NCBI GenBank assembly: GCA_964573725.1
Contig: CAZNLJ010000016.1
Coordinates: 1 to 64,000, forward strand
From: UBA6168 sp964573725
GTDB taxonomy: Bacteria > Bacteroidota > Bacteroidia > Chitinophagales > Saprospiraceae
DNA length: 64,000 nucleotides
Direction: 5' to 3'
The notes under the pieces were generated by a model. The model saw only the letters and a program-made list of their open reading frames with translations, was not told where the DNA came from and made no database searches. This document shows, piece after piece, positions 1-7,966 of this stretch. Position numbers and translations under genes: made by a program. Position 1 is the stretch's first letter. The number at the start of each line of letters is the position of its first letter.

Positions 1-16
1 TGGTTTTTTGGTAAAC

Positions 17-47
17 CAAAGATAGGGAAAAAGCAGGGTGCCGTCAA
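17..47 (-). promoter_or_regulatory. Bacteroidota-type promoter for a gene beyond the left edge
   Basis: Read on the minus strand, TTG (complement of 45-47) is followed after exactly 20 nt by TATCTTTG (complement of 17-24). This matches the -33 TTG / -7 TAnnTTTG consensus of the main sigma factor in Bacteroidota. It points left, so the gene it serves starts outside the window. Confidence 0.65.
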
Positions 48-189
48 GGGGAAGGCGATCGGGCAGCGGCAGCGATTCACGGGTTACAGGAAGGTCCGGG
101 AGGACGAAGGTCATTGCCGGTATCTCGGTCGGGAGCCTGCATCGTGTGGTGGGAACGGGTTGAAATACCATGTTTAATATCCGCTGGTC

Positions 190-218
190 TTGACTTTGGT
201 TTATTTTGATTATATTTA
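190..218 (+). promoter_or_regulatory. possible promoter of the PEP/pyruvate-binding gene
   Basis: TTG at 190-192 and TATATTTA at 211-218 (one mismatch to TAnnTTTG) are separated by 18 nt. This is slightly short of the usual 19-21 nt. The start codon at 285 lies about 60 nt beyond the expected transcription start. Confidence 0.35.
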
Positions 219-284
219 AACTAAAAAATATTGACCTGCCTGGTTCATGCATGGCCGGCAGGTGATAAATCCTTGTATTGGGAC

Positions 285-3215
285 ATGAAGTATCGGTGGT
301 ACCTGTTCGGGATGATGTGGACGGCATTCTGGTTGTATGGATTGCACAGCCTGGCTGCCCAGCGTTCTTATGTCCCTGATTCCTTGCTTCGGGATCGGAT
401 TGTCCGGTACAAGGCGGATCTTCGGGGGCCTTACAAGGATATCCGTTGGTTCTGCACGGACGGCAGTTTTGCCATACCCCGTCGGGAAACCTGTCCGGCA
501 CCGGGAGGCGTGCAGCGTGCCCGGTACAAGGACGAGGTGGCGGCCTGGGGGGAGCAGGAACATCTCTTCATCGGGCAGATTCTTTCCACTACGGACCGTG
601 TGGCGTTTTGGGACGAACCGAACTACCAATCCAGGCTCAAGCAGTACTTGCTGGAGAAGTATCTGAGGGCTGTCGATGACGGCTGGGTACTTCGCCGTGC
701 CCGTTATTACCGGGGCGCCTCGCAAATCGAGGACGAGGAGGCATGGGGTTACGACTTTCTGGTTTGGGCCTTGTCCGACCGGGACCGGGTGGAGCGGTAT
801 TTCTACCTGTTGCGCGAAGCCGTCCGTGAAGTTCCGCACCGGGCAGACGACCGGCAGACGCAACAGTTACGGGCCCTGTCGAAGTATATAGCGGACCGTT
901 ACCCGCCGTTCGGAGATTTGCGGGTCAAGTTGCACGGGTTGCCGGAATCGGGTGACGTCCGCAGGGTGGCCGATTTCATCGCCGAGCATCGCAACCGGCT
1001 CGATCCTGCGTTATCGGACCAGTTGGAAGCCTTGTTACAGGGTCTGGAGGAACAATACAAGCCGCCGGATATAGCGGTCATTCGCTCCTACCTGGACCGG
1101 ATCCCGACATCCGTCGGAATCCGGGAGGCGGTGCAGGCATTCGTATCGAATTTTGGCCGACCTGCGACGGGCAGCGCCCGAGCCGTGGCATCGGCCGAGT
1201 TATTGTGGCAGTTGCGGGAGGCCTTGTCCGGCACCGCCGACGGCGAGGTGCGGCTGGCCTTGTTCGATTTGTCCCTTGATTTGGAGGAATGGTATCGGAT
1301 GGCCTTGGAGGAATGGGACGACAACGACCTTTCTGCCCGGATGAACAAGGTTTGTCATGGTGCCATGGCGGCAGCGGGAACCGGCTTGTTGGAAGCATGG
1401 GAGTGGCGAGCGGTGGAGGGAGACCTGGCCGTGCCGCTCCGGGATTCCATTTCGTTGCAGGAGTTGCGGGAATTCCAACAGCAAGCCGCCCGGATTACAC
1501 GTTGGGGGGCGGCACAGGTCCAGGCCGTCTTTCGGGAAGAGGTGCGGTTGTTCAGCGGTTTCGAACCGCTTGCGGAGGGCTTTGCGGACGACCGGATCCG
1601 GTCGTCCGTATTGTTGGCGCTCGGTCGGGAAACCGATATGCTGGGCCGTCGGATTGCCTTGGCTACCGGGGCTCCACCCGCGTTGATGGACGGACAGGTG
1701 CAGGGAACGGTCCGGGGCTTGCATCCGGGCTTTGCCAAGGGGAAGCTGGTGGTGGTGGAATCAACGGATTATTCCGGTGGCATGGACAAGGACAAGATAT
1801 ATTGTTTCCGTCGTCCGCCCACACACCTGCAACCCGTGGCCGGCCTCGCCGCCGTGGAGGCTGGCAACCTGGTGTCCCACATCCAGTTGTTGGCCCGTAA
1901 CCTGGGCATCCCGCTTGCGGAGCTGTCCCAGGATGCCTTCGATGCTTTGCGCCGATTCGACGGACAGGAAGTCTTTCTTGCGGTCACGCCCATGGGGAAA
2001 GTCGTGTTGAAGCAGGTTGCCGACATGACGGAAGCGGAGCGGCAGCTTTTTCACGCACCGGAAAGAATCCGTCGCTTGGTGGAGGTGCCGACTGACAAAC
2101 TGGATCTTTCAATCCGTTCCCTGCTGTCTCTCCGGGCAATCGGTGCATCGGCATCCGGCCGGACCTGCGGACCCAAGGCAGCCAACCTCGGTGAGCTAAA
2201 ACGGCTGTTCCCGGAGCAGGTGGTAGAAGGTTTGGTCATCCCATTCGGCATTTTCCGGGAGCACATGGACCAGCTGATGCCAGGAACGGATGGCTCCTAC
2301 TGGGATTACCTGCAGGAGACCTTCACCCGCCGGGAGTCCCGTGCCGCAGAAGGTCGTCCGGCGGCACAGACCGACAGCCTCATCCTGACGCGGCTGGCCC
2401 GCTTGCGTGCCGCCATCCGCACAATGGAATTGCGGCCTGCCTTTACGGATTCCTTACGGCGGGCCTTCGGCGAGACACTTGGCAAGGAATGGGGGCGTCT
2501 GCCGGTTTTCCTGCGCAGCGATACCAACATGGAGGACCTCGAGGCTTTTACCGGAGCCGGCCTGAACCTGACCGTGTTCAATGTAGTGGATGGTGCGGAG
2601 ATCCTGCAGGGAATCCGCGACGTGTGGGCGTCCCCTTTCTCGGAAAGGAGCTATCGCTGGCGGCAGCTTTACTTGTCCAATCCTTCCCAGGTCTACCCTT
2701 CCATCCTGATTGTTCCCAGTGTGGACGTAGATTATTCCGGGGTGATGGTGACCACCGGCTTGTCGGGAGGACAGGCCGACGACCTCACCATCGCCTTCAG
2801 TCGCGGTGCCGGTGGCGCCGTCGAAGGCCAACTGGCGGAATCGTACCGCATACACGCGGACGGGGTGGTGGAGCTTCTCGCTCCGGCACGGGAACCTGTC
2901 TATCGCCGATTGCCGGAAACGGGCGGAAGTGCCAAGGCATATACCTCCTTTCACCGGCCGATGGTGACGCAAGGGGACATACACGCCCTTCGCAACCTTG
3001 CCGCGGTGCTGGCGCACAAGTTTCCCGGTATGCACCCCCCCTTTGATGTGGAATGTGGCTTCCGCAACGGCCGATTGTGGTTGTTCCAGGTCCGCCCCTA
3101 TGTGGAAACCACACCCTCGGCCTCCTGGCTCTCCGGTGCCGATACTCCGGATTCCCGTATCGACCGGCTGCTACCGATGACCGGCGAGGGGTCCGACCCT
3201 GCGTCAGGAAGCTGA
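285..3215 (+). CDS. exported PEP/pyruvate-binding (PPDK/PEP-synthase-like) protein
   Basis: A 976-residue protein with a hydrophobic signal peptide at its N-terminus ending near LAAQ. The C-terminal third (about residues 620-960) is a PPDK_N-type ATP/PEP-binding domain: KAANLGELKR, FLRSDTNMEDLEAFTGAG, SRGAGGAVEGQ and the closing LFQVRPY are visible. Before it, around residue 540, lies the mobile phosphohistidine segment EAGNLVSHIQLLARNLGIP, which keeps the SH and LARNxGIP of dikinases, so the mobile domain precedes the nucleotide domain. The first 480 residues are mostly helical and unassigned. ATG at 285 is preferred over the in-frame TTG at 231 because the signal peptide begins there. The substrate is unknown. 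An ATP-dependent fold outside the cytoplasm is odd, so either the signal is a membrane anchor or the domain has another role. The 3' end overlaps the convergent DinB gene by 12 bp. Confidence 0.8.
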   Translation: MKYRWYLFGMMWTAFWLYGLHSLAAQRSYVPDSLLRDRIVRYKADLRGPYKDIRWFCTDGSFAIPRRETCPAPGGVQRARYKDEVAAWGEQEHLFIGQILSTTDRVAFWDEPNYQSRLKQYLLEKYLRAVDDGWVLRRARYYRGASQIEDEEAWGYDFLVWALSDRDRVERYFYLLREAVREVPHRADDRQTQQLRALSKYIADRYPPFGDLRVKLHGLPESGDVRRVADFIAEHRNRLDPALSDQLEALLQGLEEQYKPPDIAVIRSYLDRIPTSVGIREAVQAFVSNFGRPATGSARAVASAELLWQLREALSGTADGEVRLALFDLSLDLEEWYRMALEEWDDNDLSARMNKVCHGAMAAAGTGLLEAWEWRAVEGDLAVPLRDSISLQELREFQQQAARITRWGAAQVQAVFREEVRLFSGFEPLAEGFADDRIRSSVLLALGRETDMLGRRIALATGAPPALMDGQVQGTVRGLHPGFAKGKLVVVESTDYSGGMDKDKIYCFRRPPTHLQPVAGLAAVEAGNLVSHIQLLARNLGIPLAELSQDAFDALRRFDGQEVFLAVTPMGKVVLKQVADMTEAERQLFHAPERIRRLVEVPTDKLDLSIRSLLSLRAIGASASGRTCGPKAANLGELKRLFPEQVVEGLVIPFGIFREHMDQLMPGTDGSYWDYLQETFTRRESRAAEGRPAAQTDSLILTRLARLRAAIRTMELRPAFTDSLRRAFGETLGKEWGRLPVFLRSDTNMEDLEAFTGAGLNLTVFNVVDGAEILQGIRDVWASPFSERSYRWRQLYLSNPSQVYPSILIVPSVDVDYSGVMVTTGLSGGQADDLTIAFSRGAGGAVEGQLAESYRIHADGVVELLAPAREPVYRRLPETGGSAKAYTSFHRPMVTQGDIHALRNLAAVLAHKFPGMHPPFDVECGFRNGRLWLFQVRPYVETTPSASWLSGADTPDSRIDRLLPMTGEGSDPASGS

Positions 3216-3671
3216 CCACCCTTTGCGGAGCAAGGATATCTGTCCCGTATGGTATTGGGAATGTTCGAGGAGGGTCAGGATATTCCGAAAGATATCACCG
3301 TATTTCCCGTCGGCGAACGGCGTCGAGAGTTGTTCGTCCGACCAACCTGACAGCAGGTCCGACAAGGTGCGGGCGTCGCGCCAGGCGGTTTCTTTCAGGG
3401 CCGCCCAGTCCGATGCCCCCGCGACAGGGGGCATATCGAAACTGTATCGGTCACTTGCTTCCAGCGGACCTCCCTGCACGACCTGCAGGACGGCCGCCAC
3501 ATAGTAATGGATGTGGTATAACAGCTCGGCGATGGAATGGGTATCCCCTTTTTTTCGGACGGCCTGCTGCCAGTCGACATCCGCGAGGAGTTCCGAAAGG
3601 GACGGACCGGTGTAGCTTCCTCCAAAATGTAATTTTTCCAGATGGAGGGCCAGTTGTTTTGCGATGGACAT
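3204..3671 (-). CDS. DinB/YfiT-like four-helix-bundle protein
   Basis: A 155-residue DinB-superfamily protein. It starts MSIAKQLALHLEKLHFGG, and has a central LLYHIHYYVAAVLQ helix and a C-terminal EHSQYHTGQISLLRK helix. The histidines in these two helices are in the positions that bind a divalent metal in DinB/YfiT proteins. The ATG at 3671 was chosen because homologues begin with such a helix; an in-frame ATG lies 14 codons upstream. Family members include thiol-dependent transferases and stress proteins, and the reaction cannot be told from sequence. It has its own promoter at 3769-3799 and overlaps the convergent upstream gene tail to tail. Confidence 0.75.
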   Translation of the reverse strand: MSIAKQLALHLEKLHFGGSYTGPSLSELLADVDWQQAVRKKGDTHSIAELLYHIHYYVAAVLQVVQGGPLEASDRYSFDMPPVAGASDWAALKETAWRDARTLSDLLSGWSDEQLSTPFADGKYGDIFRNILTLLEHSQYHTGQISLLRKGWSAS

Positions 3672-3768
3672 ATGTTGGGTGGATTGGTCGAACGGAACAG
3701 CATGCAGGCGCAATCCGTCCGGTCAACGGGTATACGGCTTGCGGCGCAGCGGACGCTTCGCAATAAAT

Positions 3769-3799
3769 CAAAGCTAAGTAATTTGTCGCTTGATTCAAA
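3769..3799 (-). promoter_or_regulatory. promoter of the DinB-like gene
   Basis: On the minus strand TTTG (complement of 3796-3799) is followed after 19 nt by TAGCTTTG (complement of 3769-3776), a full match to the Bacteroidota -33/-7 consensus. Transcription would start near 3762, giving a leader of about 90 nt. Confidence 0.65.
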
Positions 3800-3844
3800 T
3801 GGCCGGCAGTGGGAACCGAAGTCATCTCCTGAACGAAACCTTTT

Positions 3845-5113
3845 ATGAGAAAATCGATAACCTATAGTTTCCTCGCCCTCGCGATGCTTATGGCGGGGCG
3901 TCCGGAAGTGGCCGCCTATCCCATCGACGGCTACCGATTGACCGGTATCCGGCGGTTGTTGCGGCTGGAGTGGATCCTGTCCGGCGAAATCAAAGGAAGC
4001 GCACCCTTACCGGGTGCGACCAAACGGCTGGCCGATATCCGGCTTCACCTCGCGGGTACGGAACAGGGCGCGCACCTGGCTGCGGAATGGCCTGCCCCGG
4101 ACCCGGATTTACAAAAAAAACTCGGCCGTTTGTTCCCGCAACTGGACGAGAGCTATTCCATCGCCCTGATGGACATCTCCCCCGGGAAACCCGTGCGGTA
4201 TGCCGCCAGACAGGAGAACCGGGGCTTTCAACCGGGTAGTGTAGGCAAATTGGCGGTGATTTCCGCCTTGTTCTGTGAACTGGAGCAGATTTACCCGGAT
4301 TCATTCGCCCTGCGTCGTGCCCTGCTGAAGGACAAGCTCGTCCGGGGTGGTCCCTGGGTGGTCCATGACGAACATACCGTCCCCTTCTTCCATCCGGAGA
4401 CGCGCCGGTACTTCCGGCGGCAAATCCGGGAGGACGATGTGTTCTCGCTGTACGAGTGGGCCGACCATATGCTCTCGCCCAGTAACAATGGGGCCGCTAC
4501 GGTCGTCTGGCGGGAGGCTATCCTCATGCGGGTGTTCGGCGAAGCTTATCCGGCGCTGACCTACGAGGAAGGGCAGGCCTATTTCCGGTCGACGCCGCGT
4601 TCCGTCCTATCGGACATAGCTGTTTCCGTGGTCGGCGACCCCTTGGTGTCCGCCGGTATTTCTCCGGAGGAATGGCGCCTGGGACAAATGTTCACCCGGG
4701 GCGGGACGAAGTTCATTCCCGGAAAGGGCGGAAGCATCGGGTCGCCGGGCGGCTTGATGAAGTGGATGGTTGCCTTGGAGCAAGGCAGGGTGGTCGACGA
4801 TTCTTCCAGCTTGGAAATCAAGCGGTTGCTATATCTGACCGACACGCGGATCCGGTACGCGGCCAACCGGCAGCTGCGCACCGCCGCCCTTTATTTCAAA
4901 TCCGGCAGTCTGTACAGCTGCCGGGCGGAGGAAGGCTTCTCCTGCGGAAAGTACCAGGGCAACGTGGTGAATTACATGAACTCCGTTGCGATTGTCGAGC
5001 ATGGCGACAGCACCGTGTACCTGGTGGCGCTCATGTCCAACGTCCTGCGCAGGAACTCCAATGCCGACCACAACGCCCTGGCCGGCCGCATCGATGCCTT
5101 GGTGCGGGAGTAG
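3845..5113 (+). CDS. exported beta-lactamase-fold serine hydrolase
   Basis: A 422-residue protein with a signal peptide (residues 1-24, ending near EVAA). It has the three motifs of the penicillin-recognising serine hydrolase fold: S132-x-x-K135 in PGSVGKL, S213-N214-N215 (SxN-type), and K352-S353-G354 (KTG-type) in YFKSGSLYS. S132 is the expected nucleophile. The spacing resembles class A beta-lactamase-related hydrolases, but there is no EPELN-type omega loop that I can identify, so a peptidase or esterase role is as likely as antibiotic hydrolysis. Periplasmic or outer location is inferred from the signal peptide. It is convergent with the ArsC-like gene, 3 bp away. Confidence 0.8.
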   Translation: MRKSITYSFLALAMLMAGRPEVAAYPIDGYRLTGIRRLLRLEWILSGEIKGSAPLPGATKRLADIRLHLAGTEQGAHLAAEWPAPDPDLQKKLGRLFPQLDESYSIALMDISPGKPVRYAARQENRGFQPGSVGKLAVISALFCELEQIYPDSFALRRALLKDKLVRGGPWVVHDEHTVPFFHPETRRYFRRQIREDDVFSLYEWADHMLSPSNNGAATVVWREAILMRVFGEAYPALTYEEGQAYFRSTPRSVLSDIAVSVVGDPLVSAGISPEEWRLGQMFTRGGTKFIPGKGGSIGSPGGLMKWMVALEQGRVVDDSSSLEIKRLLYLTDTRIRYAANRQLRTAALYFKSGSLYSCRAEEGFSCGKYQGNVVNYMNSVAIVEHGDSTVYLVALMSNVLRRNSNADHNALAGRIDALVRE

Positions 5114-5116
5114 GAC

Positions 5117-5452
5117 CTATTTCTTGTTGACCGGTTGCCGGATACTGCCGGCATATACGGTGTCGCCGTCCAACACCACGGGCCGGCGCAGGAAGGTGTA
5201 CTCGCGCAGGATCAGGTCCCGGTAATCCGTCTCCGTGAGTGTCTTTTCATGAAGCCCCCAGGCCCGGTATTTCATGGCGCGGCGGCTGAACAGGGATTCG
5301 TAAGAGCCTGTCCGTGCCCGAAGGGCGTCGAGGTCATCGGCGGAAATGGGTTGCTCCTTGATGTCCTGTACCTCGTATTGGGGGAGGTCCGGGATTTCCG
5401 CCAGCATACGTCGGCAGGTTTGGCAGGTGCTCAGGTGCCAGATCTTTTTCAT
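5117..5452 (-). CDS. ArsC/Spx-family thioredoxin-fold protein
   Basis: A 111-residue cytoplasmic protein that begins with a beta strand leading into C10-x-x-C13 (STCQTCRRM). It has DIKEQPIS after the first beta-alpha unit and the conserved basic segment TFLRRPVVLDG that in ArsC-like proteins carries an oxyanion-binding arginine. The family holds arsenate reductases, Spx/MgsR regulators and YffB-type proteins; no arsenic genes lie nearby, so arsenate reduction is not supported by context. It lies 72 bp downstream of the alpha/beta hydrolase on the same strand with no promoter seen between them, so co-transcription is possible, subject to the hairpin at 5475-5500. Confidence 0.75.
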   Translation of the reverse strand: MKKIWHLSTCQTCRRMLAEIPDLPQYEVQDIKEQPISADDLDALRARTGSYESLFSRRAMKYRAWGLHEKTLTETDYRDLILREYTFLRRPVVLDGDTVYAGSIRQPVNKK

Positions 5453-5474
5453 AGGCTATCTTGTGGAAGCTTGG

Positions 5475-5500
5475 CCGGCAGCCGCAGCTCCGGCTGCCGG
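5475..5500 (-). terminator. hairpin between hydrolase and ArsC-like genes
   Basis: A perfect 10-bp inverted repeat, CCGGCAGCCG and CGGCTGCCGG with a 6-nt loop, lies just after the stop of the hydrolase. No T-tract follows, so it may only reduce read-through or protect the mRNA 3' end. Confidence 0.35.
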
Positions 5501-5524
5501 TTCGTCTTATCGTATCGGTTCCTG

Positions 5525-6724
5525 TCAGGGGCAGGTCTTGGTGGCGGTGCCTGTCTGCCTGCCGCCCCCTTCTGCCTGCAGGAGGTAGTGGTACCAGCCC
5601 GGTGGCAAAGTATGGGTATCCAAGAATCCGCCTTGGAAATGGTTTCGTTCCAGCACCAGGACTCCGGCCTGGTTGTAGAGCCGGAGGGAAGTGTGCAGAC
5701 CGGCTGGCAGCCGGATCGACAAACGGTCGCAAAAGGGATTGGGAGAGACCTCGGCTCCCAGGGTTTCCCGCAGCGGCGCTGTACCGACCGGGCAGCCCAA
5801 GGGACAGGTCTGTTGGTAGGTGACGGCCGAATCGGTGGGCAGCATGGCATCGAACATATCGCCGGCGGTGCAGTCCTGCTTCAGCACGGCTTTCAACCAA
5901 GGCAGCAGGTACCGGTTGATGACGGCATGCTGGGCGGCCCGGCTGATGTCGGGGGGCGGACTGCAGGTCGTTTCGCCGAAGGTGCACAGGAAGTTGCTCT
6001 CCGCCATCTGGCAGTGGCTGCCACCGGTAATGCTCAGGTAGGTGCGGCAATCTCCGGCCAAGGATTCAAACAGCGGGACTTGATGTTGCGAAGGCGGGGT
6101 GACGCAATCGTGGCTACCGGCAAAGATCAGGGCAGGTTGTTCGACCGATCCCGCCGCAGCGATGGCGGAAGGGTTGGTTTCCGCCGGAGCCAAGGTTACC
6201 AAAGCCTGGATTCCGGTATCCAGAGCCGCCGCCAGGAACGCGGCACCGCCGCCCATGCTGTGTCCCATGACGCCGGAGGCATTCCCCACCCGGCCGTAGA
6301 AAGGGGAGGCCGCATCATCGGCGAGGGCGGCGATGCCTTTCAGCACAAAGGCCAAATCCCTTCCCAAGGCTTCGTGCGAAGGGGCGAAACTACCTTCCGT
6401 GGTCGGAAACAAGAGGATGAACCCTTCCGGGACCACCGCCTCCCAAATATTGGCGTAGGCGTCCCAGGTCATGACGAACCCATGTCCGAAACTGAGCACG
6501 GGAAACGGGGCGACGGCATCTGCGACCGGTACGTCTTCTCCGGCGGATAACGACGGATAATAGACTTCGCAGGGGATGGTCCGGTTGTTACGGTCCGGAT
6601 CGGTGAAGGTCAGGCTGCGGTGGCCGACCTGGTAAGGTTGTGCCCGGAGTGCCGAAAAGGCCGGCAGCAGGAGGACGAGAAGGAACCGGCACACGGTCAG
6701 GAAGTTTCGGTCGGGCTTTTTCAT
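5525..6724 (-). CDS. secreted alpha/beta hydrolase with T9SS sorting domain
   Basis: A 399-residue protein. Signal peptide residues 1-28 (LLVLLLPAFSALRAQ). The alpha/beta-hydrolase core (about 35-290) has an oxyanion strand FGHGF, nucleophile elbow GHSMGGG (S156), acid in GSHDCVTP (D206) and base in GGSHCQM (H237). The fold is dienelactone-hydrolase/cutinase-like and cysteine-rich, suggesting extracellular disulfides. The C-terminus (from about 325, EVSPNPFCDRLSIRLP) is a T9SS type A sorting domain, so the enzyme should be secreted or anchored on the cell surface. The substrate is unknown: carboxyl esters, lipids or polyesters are all possible. The SMGGG elbow and the 31-residue Asp-His spacing recall bacterial polyester hydrolases, but this is resemblance only. 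Confidence 0.85.
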   Translation of the reverse strand: MKKPDRNFLTVCRFLLVLLLPAFSALRAQPYQVGHRSLTFTDPDRNNRTIPCEVYYPSLSAGEDVPVADAVAPFPVLSFGHGFVMTWDAYANIWEAVVPEGFILLFPTTEGSFAPSHEALGRDLAFVLKGIAALADDAASPFYGRVGNASGVMGHSMGGGAAFLAAALDTGIQALVTLAPAETNPSAIAAAGSVEQPALIFAGSHDCVTPPSQHQVPLFESLAGDCRTYLSITGGSHCQMAESNFLCTFGETTCSPPPDISRAAQHAVINRYLLPWLKAVLKQDCTAGDMFDAMLPTDSAVTYQQTCPLGCPVGTAPLRETLGAEVSPNPFCDRLSIRLPAGLHTSLRLYNQAGVLVLERNHFQGGFLDTHTLPPGWYHYLLQAEGGGRQTGTATKTCP

Positions 6725-7033
6725 ACAACTAGATGCTTTTGAATGGGAAGGGTTCGACTTGCCGCCGCAGTTCGGCGGACGGCAGGTTCTTGCAATGGTT
6801 GCCGTATCTGGGTTGTGTGGGTAAAAATCGTAAAAATCCGACCATTTTTCCGTCCGTCTGCCTCACACAGGTAAAACTTCAGGTATATGTGGATATTTTT
6901 GTCCACCCGCACCTGCTGCTGTACCGGCCGGCAAATATCAGATATGACCGGCATTGGGCGAAGCCGGCGTCGACGGACCATCGGTAAGGCCTTTTCCGAC
7001 GGCCGCCATTCCCGGGCTAAATGTATTGATAGA
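6725..7033. other. divergent intergenic region
   Basis: A gene-free stretch between the hydrolase and the nucleoside phosphorylase. It holds an AT-rich core at 6820-6900 with a TATTTTTG at 6894-6901 that fits TAnnTTTG on the plus strand but has no clear -33 partner. A short inverted repeat, GTGGA/TCCAC, surrounds it. Nothing else is recognised. Confidence 0.3.
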
Positions 7034-7912
7034 TTGAATCTCAAGACATCCGAACTGATTCGCAATGCCGACGGCAGCATTTATCACTTGCATCTCCATC
7101 CGGAGCAGCTGGCGCCGACCGTGTTGCTGGTCGGAGACCCTGACCGGGTGCCGATGGTTTCCCGGTATTTCGACCGGGTGGACCATCGGGTCCGGAAGCG
7201 GGAGTTCGTAACCCATACCGGGTGGGTGGGGAAGCAACGGATGACCGTCCTTTCCACCGGCATCGGAACCGATAACATCGACATCGTCCTGAACGAGTTG
7301 GACGCCCTGGTCAACATCGACCTGGCTGGGCGGACGCTCCGGGAGCCCCGGACCTCCCTGCGACTGGTCCGCCTGGGTACGGCCGGAAGCTTGTCGGATG
7401 ACATTCCCGTCGACAGCCTGGTGCTTTCCGTTTTTGGCATCGGTATGGATAACCTGCTGACCTATTATCCGTATGAACCGGATACGGCGGCGCTTTCCCT
7501 TCGGGCCGCATGGACCGAATGGTTTGTCGGGCAGGGTGTCCCGTTCATCCCGGCAGTAACCGTGGCGGATACGGAGACCGTCCGATTGTTGGCGGAGGGG
7601 ATGACGCTCGGGATTACCCTGACCAGTCCGGGATTCTACGGGCCGCAGGGTCGGTCCCTCCGTTTGCCCACCCGCTTGCCCGCCGGTTTCTTCGAGCGGG
7701 CCAGCCGGTTTCGGCACGGCGGCCTCCCCCTGGCCAATTTCGAGATGGAAACGGCCGGTATCTACGGATTGGCCACCCTGTTGGGACATCGGGCGGCCTC
7801 CTGCAACACCATCCTCGCCCACCGAATCCAAGGGACGTTCAGCACGGACCCCGACGCGGCCGTGGACCGAATGATCCGACAGGTGCTGGAGCGGCTGTCG
7901 GGCTCCTCCTGA
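7034..7912 (+). CDS. nucleoside phosphorylase (uridine phosphorylase-like)
   Basis: A 292-residue NP-I family enzyme that cleaves nucleosides with phosphate in purine/pyrimidine salvage. Visible features: LLVGDPDRVPMVSRYF (phosphate-binding loop), STGIGTDNIDIVLNEL, RLGTAGSL and the C-terminal NFEMETAGIYGLATLLG (ribose-binding Met-Glu). The reading frame is open 49 codons further upstream, but that sequence is low-complexity basic and unlike the family. Homologues start near SELIRNADGSIYHL, so a TTG start at 7034 is the best choice (ATG at 6944 is the alternative). The following aminotransferase is only 54 bp away and probably co-transcribed. Uridine versus purine specificity cannot be decided. 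Confidence 0.8.
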   Translation: MNLKTSELIRNADGSIYHLHLHPEQLAPTVLLVGDPDRVPMVSRYFDRVDHRVRKREFVTHTGWVGKQRMTVLSTGIGTDNIDIVLNELDALVNIDLAGRTLREPRTSLRLVRLGTAGSLSDDIPVDSLVLSVFGIGMDNLLTYYPYEPDTAALSLRAAWTEWFVGQGVPFIPAVTVADTETVRLLAEGMTLGITLTSPGFYGPQGRSLRLPTRLPAGFFERASRFRHGGLPLANFEMETAGIYGLATLLGHRAASCNTILAHRIQGTFSTDPDAAVDRMIRQVLERLSGSS

Positions 7913-7966
7913 CCCGATGGAACCGGAAGACCTTCTTTTACATTTCAATAGATAAACACCATCACC

